A stretch of DNA of 64,000 bases from Dermacoccus nishinomiyaensis (GTDB lineage Bacteria; Actinomycetota; Actinomycetes; Actinomycetales; Dermatophilaceae). The first letter of the stretch is position 1. Each line of letters starts with the position of its first letter. The stretch lies in the NCBI RefSeq assembly GCF_900447535.1, contig NZ_UFXX01000001.1, positions 1,798,001-1,862,000 on the forward strand. Direction: 5' to 3'. This document shows positions 37,066 through 46,864 of this stretch, in pieces. Below the pieces are notes generated by a model, which saw only the letters and a list, made by a program, of their open reading frames with translations, had not been told where the DNA came from and did no database searches. The position numbers and the translations under genes are program-made.

Positions 37066-37392
37066 TCAGCCGAGGAACGGCTCGAGCTCGCGCAGCAGCT
37101 TCGGCTTCGGCATGGCGCCGACGATCGTCTTGACGACCTCACCGTTCTGGTAGACGTTCATCGTCGGGATGCCGGTGATGCCGTACTTCGCGGAGATCGC
37201 CGGGTTCTCGTCCGTGTTGAGCTTGTAGACGTCGATCTTGTCGGCGTTCGCCGCTGCGATCTCCTCGAGGATCGGCGCGACGGCGCGGCAGGGGCCGCAC
37301 CACTCGGCCCAGAAGTCGACGAGGACGGGCTTGCTGTTCTTCAGGACGTCGGCGTCGAACGTGGCGTCCGTGGTGGGCTTGGTGGCTCCCAT
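37066..37392 (-). CDS. trxA: Thioredoxin
   Basis: The 108-residue cytosolic protein has the redox motif WAEWCGPCR and the cis-Pro in GIPTMNVYQNG. It reduces disulfides with electrons from thioredoxin reductase encoded just upstream. AGAGGAG lies before ATG 37392. The gap to trxB is about 70 nt and has no terminator, so both genes are probably one transcript, maybe with sigM regulation as in other actinobacteria. Confidence 0.96.
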   Translation of the reverse strand: MGATKPTTDATFDADVLKNSKPVLVDFWAEWCGPCRAVAPILEEIAAANADKIDVYKLNTDENPAISAKYGITGIPTMNVYQNGEVVKTIVGAMPKPKLLRELEPFLG

Positions 37393-37463
37393 GATGTTCT
37401 CCTCTGTGCCGGCACCGGCGAAGCGGCACCCGTGGTCGATGGTTCTTGGTCGGTCGAAGATGA

Positions 37464-38468
37464 TCAGCGCGCCGCGTCGGCGCCCTGAGGCTCCGCGGTG
37501 AGGGACGCGTCGGGAGCGGGCTCGCCCGCCGCGTCGAGGTGGGCGAGGAAGCGCTCGGCGTCGAGGGCTGCGGAGCAGCCCGAACCGGCGGCCGTGATGG
37601 CCTGACGGTAGGTATGGTCGACGAGGTCGCCGCACGCGAAGACGCCGTCGACGTTCGTGTGCGTCGAACGCTCCTGCGCAACGACGTAACCCTCGTCGTC
37701 GAGCTCGATCTGCCCGGTGACGAGCTCGTTGCGCGGCAGGTGGCCGATCGCGATGAACAGGCCGGTCGCGGCGAGCTCGCGCTCGTCACCGGTGACGGTG
37801 TCGCGCAGCGTCACGCCGGTCAGCTTGTCCTCGCCGTGGATGGCGACGACTTCGCTGTTCCAGGCGAATTCGATCTTGGGGTCGTTCTCGGCGCGCTCGG
37901 CCATGATCTTGGAGGCGCGAAGCTCGTCGCGCCGATGCACCATCGTCACCTTCGCGGCGAAGCGCGTGAGGAAGGTGGCTTCCTCGACAGCCGAGTCGCC
38001 GCCGCCGACGACGATGATCTCCTGGTTGCGGAAGAACGCGCCGTCGCACGTCGCGCACCACGAGACGCCGTGGCCGGAGAGGCGCTTCTCGTCGGGAAGG
38101 CCCAGTTCGCGGTATGCCGAGCCCATCGCGAGTATGACGGCCTTCGCGCGGTGGGTGACGCCCTCGCCGTCGACGACCGTCTTGACGGCACCGGTGAGAT
38201 CGACGGATGTGACGTCGTCACGCACGAGCTCGGCGCCGAAGCGCTCGGCCTGCGCACGCATTTTCTCCATGAGGTCGGGGCCCATGATGCCGTCCGAGAA
38301 ACCGGGGAAGTTCTCCACCTCGGTGGTGTTCATCAGGGCGCCACCAGCGGTGACGGAGCCCTCGAACACGAGCGGTTCGAGATTGGCTCGCGCCGCGTAG
38401 ATGGCGGCGGTGTACCCGGCGGGGCCGGAGCCGATGATGATGAGGTTGCGCACGGCCTGGTCGCTCAC
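37464..38468 (-). CDS. trxB: Thioredoxin reductase
   Basis: The 334-residue flavoenzyme has the FAD-binding [16 protein letters not shown], the redox-active CATC in [11 protein letters not shown], the NADPH motif [10 protein letters not shown] and the C-terminal [24 protein letters not shown] 38468 (VSDQAVRNL) has GAAGGAAG upstream; longer frames add a non-homologous basic leader. The last 25 residues are an acidic tail beyond the usual end. Confidence 0.96.
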   Translation of the reverse strand: MSDQAVRNLIIIGSGPAGYTAAIYAARANLEPLVFEGSVTAGGALMNTTEVENFPGFSDGIMGPDLMEKMRAQAERFGAELVRDDVTSVDLTGAVKTVVDGEGVTHRAKAVILAMGSAYRELGLPDEKRLSGHGVSWCATCDGAFFRNQEIIVVGGGDSAVEEATFLTRFAAKVTMVHRRDELRASKIMAERAENDPKIEFAWNSEVVAIHGEDKLTGVTLRDTVTGDERELAATGLFIAIGHLPRNELVTGQIELDDEGYVVAQERSTHTNVDGVFACGDLVDHTYRQAITAAGSGCSAALDAERFLAHLDAAGEPAPDASLTAEPQGADAAR

Positions 38469-38652
38469 GAAAGCTTCCTTCGTTGTCTTGTCACGGGCTG
38501 CCCGGGGAAGGTCTCGGCGCTGTCGCGCGCCCGCTGTCACCCTGCACAACGCACTCTAGTCGTGGGACATTCCGAGCGCATGCCGAGGCGTACCGCGGCG
38601 TCGAGCCACCGGGCTGGCGAGCAAGTCGATGCGAAACCGTCGACCCCGGCCC

Positions 38653-39564
38653 TCACGTCGTGACGGACGTCGGCCCCGCCTCGAGGTCGGTGGCCGTGCT
38701 GCAGGTGCGCGAGACGACCCAGGCCGTCGACGTGCGGCCCTTCACGGCGACGACGATGACGGCGGGGGTGCCGTCGTAGGTGGCGAAGTCGGCGTAGACG
38801 GCGTCGGGCTTCTCGATGACGCCCTTCGCGACGGCCTGCAGGCAGGCCTGCACGCCCTCGCCGGTGGCCAGGGGGCCCAGGGATTGCGCGTTGGCCTGCG
38901 CGGGTTCGATCGCAGGCGACTTCGACGTCCGCAGCGCCGCAGCCTGCGTCGCGAGATCCGTCGACGTGTACTTCGTCTGCGTCTGCGTGACACGCACGCG
39001 TGAGGCGTAGTTCTCCTCGGCAGGTTCCATCGACGCCTCTGCCGTGGGCTGGGCACTCGGATGGGGCTCGTCACGGTTCGTCACGAGGGTCACCGCGCCG
39101 ATGGCGACGGCCGCCGCGGCGCCGAGCGCCAGCGCCGCGCGCCCGAGGGTGCGTCGGCGACGATGGCCGTCCAGGGAGGTGACGGTGGCCCCTGACGGGC
39201 TCTGCGACGCCGCCGGAGGATTCATCTGTCCTTCGGAAGCCGGGACCGCGGGGCGCTGCTGCGTTCCAGGACGCTGCGGCAGCGGCACCGCCGGGGGCAC
39301 CGCGGGGCGCTCATCGCGCTGGAGATCTTCGGGCGGACGTCGCACGTCCGACAGCCTCTCGTCCGAGGGCACCCCCGCCTCACGGGACGCGCTCGTCAGC
39401 GCGTCGCGCACGCGCGTGGCGACGTCGTCGGGCATGCGGGGAGCGTCACGGGAGGCCTCCGTCCGCAGCATGGCAGCGATCTGTTGCTGCACCTCGGCCG
39501 ACGCGACCGGTTTGTCGTCGGCGTGCGCGGACGCCTCCCACTCGTCGCGGAAGTTGCGGGTCAT
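38653..39564 (-). CDS. Probable anti-SigM factor (membrane protein)
   Basis: The 303-residue protein is encoded just downstream of sigM. A cytoplasmic N-terminus (about 1-135, Pro-rich with a GHRRRR patch) precedes one membrane helix (about 141-160) and a 140-residue extracellular domain with two Cys (GVQACLQAV, SRTCST). The arrangement matches anti-sigma factors paired with ECF SigM in actinobacteria, though no zinc HxxxCxxC motif is visible. GGAGG lies before the ATG. Confidence 0.65.
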   Translation of the reverse strand: MTRNFRDEWEASAHADDKPVASAEVQQQIAAMLRTEASRDAPRMPDDVATRVRDALTSASREAGVPSDERLSDVRRPPEDLQRDERPAVPPAVPLPQRPGTQQRPAVPASEGQMNPPAASQSPSGATVTSLDGHRRRRTLGRAALALGAAAAVAIGAVTLVTNRDEPHPSAQPTAEASMEPAEENYASRVRVTQTQTKYTSTDLATQAAALRTSKSPAIEPAQANAQSLGPLATGEGVQACLQAVAKGVIEKPDAVYADFATYDGTPAVIVVAVKGRTSTAWVVSRTCSTATDLEAGPTSVTT

Positions 39565-39672
39565 GTCAGGCCTCCTCTCATGAGCGTGGACGGGTGCTTC
39601 ATTGTGTCTGACGCGCAGGCGGGCACGGTGGTTCCGTGACGTGAGCCACGTCTTCGGGATGACGCCTCGGCG

Positions 39673-40209
39673 TCATCGATCCGCGAGCATGCCCGCGAGG
39701 GCAGTGCGCCCCCGCGCACACCGCGACTTCACGGTGCCCTCGGCGATGCCGAGGTGCGTCGCGGCCTCGGCGACGCTGAGACCCTCCATGTCGACGAGGA
39801 CGAGGCACAGGCGCTGCCCCTCGGGCAGCTGCGCAAGGGCCTGACGGACGTCGAGGCGGACGTCGGTCTGCGCATGCGCGTCCCGCGTGTCGGCGATGTC
39901 GTACTCGGGCCACTCCTGCGTCGGCTTCAGTCGGCGCAGCCGGTCGAGTGCGGTGTTGACGACGACGCGGTGCAGCCATGTCGAGAACTTCGCATCACCG
40001 CGGAACGACTCGAGGCGTCTGAACGCGGCGAGGAAACCCTCCTGCACGGCGTCCGCGGCGAGCTCCGGGTCGCGGGTCGTGCGCAGGGCGACCGCCCACA
40101 TCCTGTCCTTGTAGCGCTCGAACAGCACGCCGAACGCGTCCGGGTCACCCTCACGATGAGCCTGGACGAGTTCTTCGTCGGTGCTGTCCCGAAGCACGGA
40201 TCCGTTCAC
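39673..40209 (-). CDS. sigM: ECF-family RNA polymerase sigma factor SigM
   Basis: The 178-residue sigma factor has region 2 (about 15-85: LFERYKDRMWAVALRTTRD, AADAVQEGFLAAFRRLESF, STWLHRVVVNTALDRLR) and region 4 (about 120-175: LPEGQRLCLVLVDMEGLSVAEAA, GTVKSRCARGR). Its place after MurJ and the pseudokinase and before trxB-trxA is that of mycobacterial SigM. GTG 40209 overlaps the pseudokinase stop (GTGA), so it is co-translated with the envelope genes. It likely responds to envelope stress. Confidence 0.92.
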   Translation of the reverse strand: MNGSVLRDSTDEELVQAHREGDPDAFGVLFERYKDRMWAVALRTTRDPELAADAVQEGFLAAFRRLESFRGDAKFSTWLHRVVVNTALDRLRRLKPTQEWPEYDIADTRDAHAQTDVRLDVRQALAQLPEGQRLCLVLVDMEGLSVAEAATHLGIAEGTVKSRCARGRTALAGMLADR

Positions 40210-42155
40210 TTCGAGACCGTGACCTCGGCGATCGACGACTCGTAGTACGACTGGCCGGCGGGCTTCGTCTGATTCGGGATGAAGACAGTGACATAGCGCC
40301 CCGACGCGTTCGTCGAGATCGTCTGCTCACTCGTCGCGCTCGACATCGAGCCGACCTTCGTGCCCGTCTTGCCGGGGGTGTCGCTGACGTAGACGTCGGC
40401 GGTCAGCGGCGTGCGCTTGCCGGGCGTCACCTTGATGGTCTTGACGGCTGTCTGCGAACCCAGGTCGATGCTGACGCCACCCATGTCGGGGTCGCCGCCC
40501 CAGGAGGCGCGACGGTAGCGCAGGCTCATCCACACCGTGTCGGGGTTGCCGTCGATGGCGTTGGCCGCGGCCAGCGAACCGGATTGGCGCGCTCCTTGCG
40601 CGTTCACGAGCGTGGCTGCGGCGGCTTGGACGGGGGTGCCTGCCGGGGCAGCGCTCGAGGCAGAGGACGGCGCACTCGAACCCTTCGGCGACGAGGCGGT
40701 CGTGCTGGGCTTCGCGGCGGCGTCCGGCTTGTCAGAGCTGCCGGTGATGCCCTGGAGCCCGAAGATGGCGAGCACGAGCGCACCGAGCACGATGAGGCCG
40801 ACGAGGACGAGGGCGAGCTTGCTGCTCGCCGGGTCAGGGTCGTCGGTGCCGCCGTTGAACCCCGGTACCGGGGGCTCGAGCTCCTCGAACGACGGGTCGT
40901 AGGAGGTGCGGGCGTACGCGGCGTCCTCGTCGTCGAGGTTGAACTGCGTGGTCTCGTCCGCGTCGAATGCGACGGGGCGGCCCACCATCGTCGCGTCGGC
41001 GGGGTCGGGTTCGTTGACACGACGCGGGGCGGGCTTGCGCGGAAGAGCCACCGCGGGCTTCGCGCCGGGGTCGGTGGCGTCGTCGCCGAGCACGTCGTCG
41101 GTGGAGGACGAACCGTTCTTGGTGCCGCTCTTCTTGACGGCGCTCACGCCGCTGCTCGTCGCACCGGCCTTGCCGGAGGCACTCTTGTCCGAGCCACCCT
41201 TGCTCGAACCTGCCGCTGCGAGGGCCGCAGCACCGACGGCTCCGACGGCCGAGCGCTTGCCTGCACCGTCGCCGGTACCCGCGCGCTCGTCGGCCCGGCG
41301 GACGACGAACGTCGACTCGGGCTCGCCAGCGGTGTCGTCGTCGGTTTCGACGCTGCGTCGCCCACGGCCCGGAGCCGTGATGATCTGCGCCGACCACGGC
41401 GCGAGCTGACGCGCGACCTCGCCCGGCGTGCGCGGGCCGTCACCGGTGTTGAGGACCTGGCGGCACATCGCGTCGAGATCACTCGGCACGCCGTCGACGA
41501 TCTCGGCGGGTGTCGCGATCTGCCCGTCGGCGCGACGCTGCGCGAGTTCGATGCCCTTGAGGCCCTCGATGTCCTTCGGGTCGCCCGGCCACGTGCCCGT
41601 CAAGGCCGTGTAGAGCAGATCCACGAGCGCACGCGTGTCGATGGCGGTCGCCTCGGAGCTGGAGACGTCGTCACGTCCGGCGAGAGAGCCACCGACGGCG
41701 ACCTGGGTGACGGCGATGGAACCGTCGGCGAGGCGTAGGACGTGACGCGGCGTGAGGATGAGGTGGTGCAGGCCGCGCTGACGCGCGGCCTCGAGGGCGC
41801 TCGCCGTCTCACCGACGATGCGACGCGCCTCCTCGGGATGCATCGGCTCGAAGCGTGCGAGGTCGGCGAGGCTGTAGGCGCCCGTGTGCGGCTCCTCGAC
41901 GATGTAGGCAAACTCGTCGTCACGCCCCGCGTCGAGCACGCGCACGAGGCGCGGGTCCTCGACGCCCGCGGCGCGGCGGGCACTGTCGAGTGCCGCGTCG
42001 GCGTGCGCCGAACGCGACCCGACGACGGTGATGGCGACGTCACGCCCGAGTTTCTCGTCACGCGCGATCCAGCGTGCGAGACCGGGGGCGTCCGAGATCT
42101 CGGACGTCAGCTCGTACCGGTTGCCCAGCACCGTGCCCTTCGTGATGCCCTGCAC
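40206..42155 (-). CDS. Membrane pseudokinase associated with MurJ, with extracellular discoidin-like domain
   Basis: The 649-residue protein has an N-terminal protein-kinase fold (about 8-255) lacking catalysis: the HRD region reads LHHLILTPRH and the DFG region VTQVAVGG. A Ser/Ala/Lys-rich linker follows, then a membrane helix (about 448-470) and a C-terminal galactose-binding/discoidin-like domain (about 505-649, AANAIDGNPDTVWMS). In Mycobacterium both parts are fused to MviN (MurJ) and the phosphorylated pseudokinase binds FhaA; here they are a separate gene after murJ. GTG 42155 has GAGGAG at good distance; GTG 42161 is closer. Confidence 0.88.
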   Translation of the reverse strand: MQGITKGTVLGNRYELTSEISDAPGLARWIARDEKLGRDVAITVVGSRSAHADAALDSARRAAGVEDPRLVRVLDAGRDDEFAYIVEEPHTGAYSLADLARFEPMHPEEARRIVGETASALEAARQRGLHHLILTPRHVLRLADGSIAVTQVAVGGSLAGRDDVSSSEATAIDTRALVDLLYTALTGTWPGDPKDIEGLKGIELAQRRADGQIATPAEIVDGVPSDLDAMCRQVLNTGDGPRTPGEVARQLAPWSAQIITAPGRGRRSVETDDDTAGEPESTFVVRRADERAGTGDGAGKRSAVGAVGAAALAAAGSSKGGSDKSASGKAGATSSGVSAVKKSGTKNGSSSTDDVLGDDATDPGAKPAVALPRKPAPRRVNEPDPADATMVGRPVAFDADETTQFNLDDEDAAYARTSYDPSFEELEPPVPGFNGGTDDPDPASSKLALVLVGLIVLGALVLAIFGLQGITGSSDKPDAAAKPSTTASSPKGSSAPSSASSAAPAGTPVQAAAATLVNAQGARQSGSLAAANAIDGNPDTVWMSLRYRRASWGGDPDMGGVSIDLGSQTAVKTIKVTPGKRTPLTADVYVSDTPGKTGTKVGSMSSATSEQTISTNASGRYVTVFIPNQTKPAGQSYYESSIAEVTVSK

Positions 42156-42333
42156 TCGCACTCCTCGTCGCGTCGATGAACCACGGCCCGCGCGTCGCTG
42201 AGACGCCGGGCTCGGTTCATCCTAAGCAGCCCGCCGGGCAACCACGCGGTACGGCGTCCCTTCGGCGCGGCGAGGTCTGGAGGCATCGCCCCGAGCGGCC
42301 GTGACGATGACGCGTCACGACCGCGAGGGGACG

Positions 42334-44442
42334 TCAGCCTCGACGCAGACGACGGGTGATCGGGCCGAGCAGGCTGTTGATCTCCTGCACGCGCAGGCGG
42401 CTCGCGACGAGGAAGTACACGGCGAGAAACAGCGGGCCGATGATGAGCAGTTCGACGAGGCTCTCGACACGCGTGACGGGCGCGACCTGGTGGATGAGGA
42501 AACTGACGAGCAACGTGACGCCGGTGGCGATGATCGCGGCGATCGCCAGACGGACGTAGGTGCGCACCGTCTCCGACAGGTCGACGGCGCCGAAGCGGCG
42601 CCTCAGCAGGACGAAACCCACCGCGGCCTGGACGACGTTGGAGATCGTCTGCGCGAGACCGACGCCGACGCCGACCCAGTGGGCGCCGGGGTGACCGAGG
42701 ATGGTCGTGTCCTGCAGGAAGAACCAGGGCACGGTCAGTCCGACGGCGATCCCCGTGCAGATGATCTGCATCCAGAACGGGGTCTTCGCGTCGTTGTAGG
42801 CGTAGAAGACGCGCTGGATGACGAGGCACAGCGAGTAGGGCACGAGGCCGACGAGCATGGCGATGGCCATTGAGCCGATGGCCCACCGCGTGTCCGGATC
42901 CGCGCCGAACATGGCCGACACGAGCGGGAAGACGAGCGCGAAACAGCCGAACGTCAGCATGACCGACGCAAGGCCCGACAGACGGATACCTGTCGTCATG
43001 TCGTCCTTCACCTTGTCCGTCTCGTTGCGGCCGGCGGCGATGGACATCCGCGTGAACAGCGCGGTGACCAGGCTGACGGTGATGAGGGAGTGCGGGAGGG
43101 TGAACAGCAGGAACGCCTGATCCTGCGCTCCCTTTCCGGGTTCACCGTCAGGCTGGGAGTTGAGCAGCCGGGACGTGACGATGAGGCCCAGCTGCTGGAC
43201 GATGACGGCCGCGAACGCCCAGCCGGCCATCGTCGAAGCGCTGCGCAGACCCACGCCCCGGAACTTGAAGTTCGGGGTGAACGAGTACCCCGCACGCTTG
43301 AGCACGGGGACGAGCACCAGGGCCTGAGCGACGATCGCGAGCGTCGCGGGCAACGCGAGGACGAGGATCATCTCCGTGGTCCACCCCGAGTACGGCGGAA
43401 CCCCGTTCTGACCGTGCGGGTACGCCGCGATGAACCAGACGAGCCCCAGGATGATGACGACGTTCGCCAGCGCGGGGCTCCACATGAACGCCCCGAAGCG
43501 TCCGCGCGCGTTGAGCACCTGACCGAGGATCGTGTAGACGCCGTAGAAGAAGATCTGCGGAAGGCAGATGAGCGTGAACGCCGTGGCGACGTGGAGCTTG
43601 TCGCCCGTGACGTTCTTGTGGTCGTAGATCTGGTAGACCCACGGGGCGAGGGCCATGCCGATGACGGTGACGCCGAGCAGGATCGTCAGCGTGAGCGTGA
43701 CGATGCGGTCCGTGTAGGCCTTGCCGCCGTCGGAGTGCTCGAGCGCGCGCGTGATCTGCGGGACGAGAACAGCGTTGATGACACCGCCGGCCAGGAGCAG
43801 GTAGATGATGTTGGGCAGGCTGTTGGCCGTCGCCCACGTGTTGGCGATGCCCGTCGTCGAGCCGAGGGCCCAGACCGTCAGCACGGAACGGAGCAGGCCC
43901 AGCATGCGTGAGACGAGCGTGCCGGCCGCCATGATGGCGCTGTTGCGCAGAACCCCGCCTGTTCCCGAGGACTTCGCCGCTGCGGTCTGGGGGCCGTCGG
44001 CGGGCGTCTCGACGGCGTCGGTCGCCGGGCCTGCGGCCCCCGTCGTCGGGATGGCGGCCGTCCGCGCCTCTCGTGTTTCACGTGAAACACGAGAGGCGCC
44101 CGAGCCTCGCTGGGCTCCGGGTCTGCCGGAGACGGCCAAGGCGTCGTCAGCCTCGAGGTTCCAGGCGTCCTCGGCCTCGCGGCGCTCGCGGTAGGCGTCA
44201 ACCTCGCCGAGGTCGATGACCTGCGTGTGGTCGCTGCTCGCGTGGCTGCGCGTGGACTCGAGGTTGCGCAACCACTGCGCCTCCTGGTCGGCCTCGAACC
44301 ACGACTCGTAGGCCGAACCGATGCTCGTACCCGCGACGTTCGGCATCGCGATGGTGTGCCGTACCGCCGTCTCGTACATCGCGCCGAGCGATCCGGACGC
44401 CGCGCCGTTCGGGCGCGACGGATCAGGTTCGGCGTTCGACAT
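42334..44442 (-). CDS. murJ: MurJ (MviN), lipid II flippase
   Basis: The 702-residue protein flips lipid II across the membrane. Residues 1-165 are a cytoplasmic, low-complexity extension containing VSRET from a parS inside a 36-bp palindrome; the 14-helix MOP-superfamily core follows (about 166-700) with GTLVSRMLGLLRSVL, NIIYLLLAGGVINAVLVPQ and the central helices with MTTGIRLSGL. No C-terminal kinase is present because it is the next gene. GGAGGAG lies 6 nt before ATG 44442. The gene follows DUF6049 at 3 nt. Confidence 0.94.
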   Translation of the reverse strand: MSNAEPDPSRPNGAASGSLGAMYETAVRHTIAMPNVAGTSIGSAYESWFEADQEAQWLRNLESTRSHASSDHTQVIDLGEVDAYRERREAEDAWNLEADDALAVSGRPGAQRGSGASRVSRETREARTAAIPTTGAAGPATDAVETPADGPQTAAAKSSGTGGVLRNSAIMAAGTLVSRMLGLLRSVLTVWALGSTTGIANTWATANSLPNIIYLLLAGGVINAVLVPQITRALEHSDGGKAYTDRIVTLTLTILLGVTVIGMALAPWVYQIYDHKNVTGDKLHVATAFTLICLPQIFFYGVYTILGQVLNARGRFGAFMWSPALANVVIILGLVWFIAAYPHGQNGVPPYSGWTTEMILVLALPATLAIVAQALVLVPVLKRAGYSFTPNFKFRGVGLRSASTMAGWAFAAVIVQQLGLIVTSRLLNSQPDGEPGKGAQDQAFLLFTLPHSLITVSLVTALFTRMSIAAGRNETDKVKDDMTTGIRLSGLASVMLTFGCFALVFPLVSAMFGADPDTRWAIGSMAIAMLVGLVPYSLCLVIQRVFYAYNDAKTPFWMQIICTGIAVGLTVPWFFLQDTTILGHPGAHWVGVGVGLAQTISNVVQAAVGFVLLRRRFGAVDLSETVRTYVRLAIAAIIATGVTLLVSFLIHQVAPVTRVESLVELLIIGPLFLAVYFLVASRLRVQEINSLLGPITRRLRRG
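44064..44099. repeat. 36-bp perfect palindrome around parS in murJ
   Basis: Arms GCGCCTCTCGTGTTTCAC and its complement meet at the centre of the parS at 44075-44088, in the disordered N-terminal extension. Confidence 0.9.
44075..44088. other. parS site (perfect 14-mer), inside murJ
   Basis: GTTTCACGTGAAAC, read VSRET on the murJ strand. Confidence 0.94.
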
Positions 44443-44445
44443 CGG

Positions 44446-46860
44446 CTACTCCTCCAGCTGGATGTCCCGCGCGAGCTCATCGCGTCGGCGGGTTCCCGCC
44501 TTCCTGCCGCGCACGAGGCCGTAGCAGAAGACGAGCAACGCCACGATACCGAGCACCCAGAAGATCCACGTACCCGTCGGGCGCGCGTTGATGCGCAACG
44601 GGGACGTGTCAGACGTGTCCGGGCCGAGCGCGACGCCGTTCGCGGCCGTCAGGCTCGCGTCGACGTCGACGAGGCTCGCAGCCTGCGCGGCGAGGGGGAC
44701 GCGCACCGTCGTCTGGCCCTTCGCCTTGATCGTCACGGGCTCCGGTTGCGAGCGGAACTGCACCGCGTACGTGCGTGGCGTGAGCGTCAGGCTGACGTCC
44801 TTGACGTCGCGCGCCAGGTCGTTCTTCACCGTCACGCTGATCGTGCCCGAGTCGGAGAAGAAGTTGATGCGCGCCGGGACGACGCTGACGTGCTCGGGGA
44901 TCGTCGACACGGCGGCGGAGGCATGCTGGACGAGCTCGTCGACGTCCGGCGAGGTGCCGCGCCAGCGGGTGCTCGTCAGCTGATCGAGATTGCGGCTCCA
45001 CGCCGGCACGATGTCGTCACCGTCGACGACCGCGCCCGCCACCTGCGTCAGCGACGCGAGGGTGCGCGATGCGCGTTGCAGGTCGCGCGCATCGAAGGCC
45101 TGCGTGCTGGGCCGGGGCCAGACGCCGTCCGAGGCAGGTGCCTCGGTCGACAGCTTGGCCACGGTGCCCGCCGAGCGGCTGCTCGAGACGTCGAGGGCGC
45201 TCGTCGTCATCCACGGCGCCGTGTCGATGGCCGACAGCACCTGCGCCAGACGCGACGGCGACGTCGTGCCGAGGCGATCGCCCATGACCATGAGGCTGCG
45301 GTCGGCCGACGGAAACTGTTGGTAGAGAGCGAGACCCGCGGCCTGTTCGCGCAACCCGGCCTCGACGTCGCTGTCGGCGCCGTCCGAGCTCAGCGGCGCG
45401 CTGAGGGCGCTCGTGTACCCGATCATCGGGATGCCGGACGTGCTGCGTCGCGCCGCCGATGAGGCCGAGACGAAGTCGGAGCCGTCGAGCGTGACGTTGG
45501 GCGTGATGATGAGGGGCTTGCCGCCGAGCACCGACGACCACACCTGCGACAACCGGTTCGTCGCCGACACGCTGAGCGGCGCAGCCGGCGCGGCGACCAC
45601 CGTCGTCGACAGTTCCTTCAACGCCGGCGACAGTGGACGGGCGAGTGCGCGCCGCAGCACGGCGTCGCTGCCCGGGGGCCGATCGTCCGCCGTCAAAGAC
45701 GACAGGTCGGGGTCGCCGTAGGGCGTGAACACGACCTGCTGACCGCTCGGACGCTCCTTCAACGTCGCGACGAGGTCGGCCGCGAGTGCCTCGACGGTCG
45801 TCGCCGGAGCAGGATCCTGCGAGGACGAGGTGCTCGAAGAGGAACTGCTTGACGACGAGGACGCGTCCCTCGACGAGGTCGACGAGGTCGATGCCCCGCT
45901 CGGTGCGGTGTTGCTGGGCGAGGCACTACCGGCGCTCGCCGTCGACGACGCGGAGGACGAGGACGGCGTGCTGCCGGCGGAACCCGTGTCACCGGGCGAG
46001 GCCGACGCGGAGCTCGACGAACTGGGCGTCGACGTCGTCGCCCGGTCCGCGGCAGCCTCCGTCGGGAGCGAACCGTCCTGTGCCGCAGCGGGATCGAGCA
46101 CCGCCGGGTCGATCATCCACGTGACGGGGGCACCCGGGTTCGAGGCGAGGAGACGCTGGATGTCCGAGCCCGGCCCGATGGCCTTGTTCCACGCGTCGAA
46201 GCGCTCGCGACCGCTCGCGGTGAACAGCTTCGGGTCGGCCGGAAGCGTGATGGGAATGACGACGGACGTCGACATCGGCGTGAACTTCGTCGAATCGGCC
46301 TGCGTCGTCACGAAGCTGCGGATCGTCGCGGTGGAGCCGCCTCCGGTGACATCGACCTGCAGCGGCATCGTCGCCATCGTGAAGCTGACGTCGAGCTGGT
46401 TCGCCGGGATCGTCACGGTGACGTTCGTGCTCGCGCCCGGTGCAAGCGTCCCGACGTTCGTCGTCGCCGTGGCGGGGTTGGTCATCGCGACCTCGCCGGC
46501 GCTCCAGCGTGACTGCACCTCCAACGTGTCGAGCGCACGCTTGGCGACGCTGATGCGGGTGGTTGCGTTCGTCAGCGGCGTCGAGCCCGTGTTGCGCACC
46601 TGCACGCTGAGCGAGAGCGAGTCGCCGCTCTTCAGGGTGGGGGGTGTCGAGCCTGTCAGCGACACAGCGATCGGACCGCTCTGCGCCGAACTCTTCGTCG
46701 CGACGCGCGAGGCGCTCGCGGCATGGGCCGACATGCCGGCCACGGACGACACGTTCGCCACCGTCGAAGCTGCGGCAGTGCTCGTCAGGCATGGCGGGCC
46801 GCTTGCCAGGCAGGTGGCGAGCAGGCCCGAGAACGCGGCGAGGTGGGCTCGTCTCGTCAT
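44446..46860 (-). CDS. DUF6049-type secreted, membrane-anchored envelope protein
   Basis: The 804-residue protein has an N-terminal signal sequence, two Ig-like/CARDB-type beta regions (NTGSTPLTNATTRISV in the first, AVQFRSQPEPVTIKA in the second), a Ser/Ala-rich stretch (about 270-345), and a C-terminal membrane helix (about 767-787) with a short basic tail. It corresponds by place to the large conserved protein between MutT and MviN in Mycobacterium. Function unknown, probably cell-envelope assembly. It lies 4 nt after the NUDIX gene. Confidence 0.82.
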   Translation of the reverse strand: MTRRAHLAAFSGLLATCLASGPPCLTSTAAASTVANVSSVAGMSAHAASASRVATKSSAQSGPIAVSLTGSTPPTLKSGDSLSLSVQVRNTGSTPLTNATTRISVAKRALDTLEVQSRWSAGEVAMTNPATATTNVGTLAPGASTNVTVTIPANQLDVSFTMATMPLQVDVTGGGSTATIRSFVTTQADSTKFTPMSTSVVIPITLPADPKLFTASGRERFDAWNKAIGPGSDIQRLLASNPGAPVTWMIDPAVLDPAAAQDGSLPTEAAADRATTSTPSSSSSASASPGDTGSAGSTPSSSSASSTASAGSASPSNTAPSGASTSSTSSRDASSSSSSSSSSTSSSQDPAPATTVEALAADLVATLKERPSGQQVVFTPYGDPDLSSLTADDRPPGSDAVLRRALARPLSPALKELSTTVVAAPAAPLSVSATNRLSQVWSSVLGGKPLIITPNVTLDGSDFVSASSAARRSTSGIPMIGYTSALSAPLSSDGADSDVEAGLREQAAGLALYQQFPSADRSLMVMGDRLGTTSPSRLAQVLSAIDTAPWMTTSALDVSSSRSAGTVAKLSTEAPASDGVWPRPSTQAFDARDLQRASRTLASLTQVAGAVVDGDDIVPAWSRNLDQLTSTRWRGTSPDVDELVQHASAAVSTIPEHVSVVPARINFFSDSGTISVTVKNDLARDVKDVSLTLTPRTYAVQFRSQPEPVTIKAKGQTTVRVPLAAQAASLVDVDASLTAANGVALGPDTSDTSPLRINARPTGTWIFWVLGIVALLVFCYGLVRGRKAGTRRRDELARDIQLEE

Positions 46861-46864
46861 CGAC

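Noticed and set aside
39599..39676. 25-codon ORF after sigM beginning with ATGA as another bridging ORF
   Set aside because: Its stop lies 35 nt before the next gene, so it does not bridge the gap.
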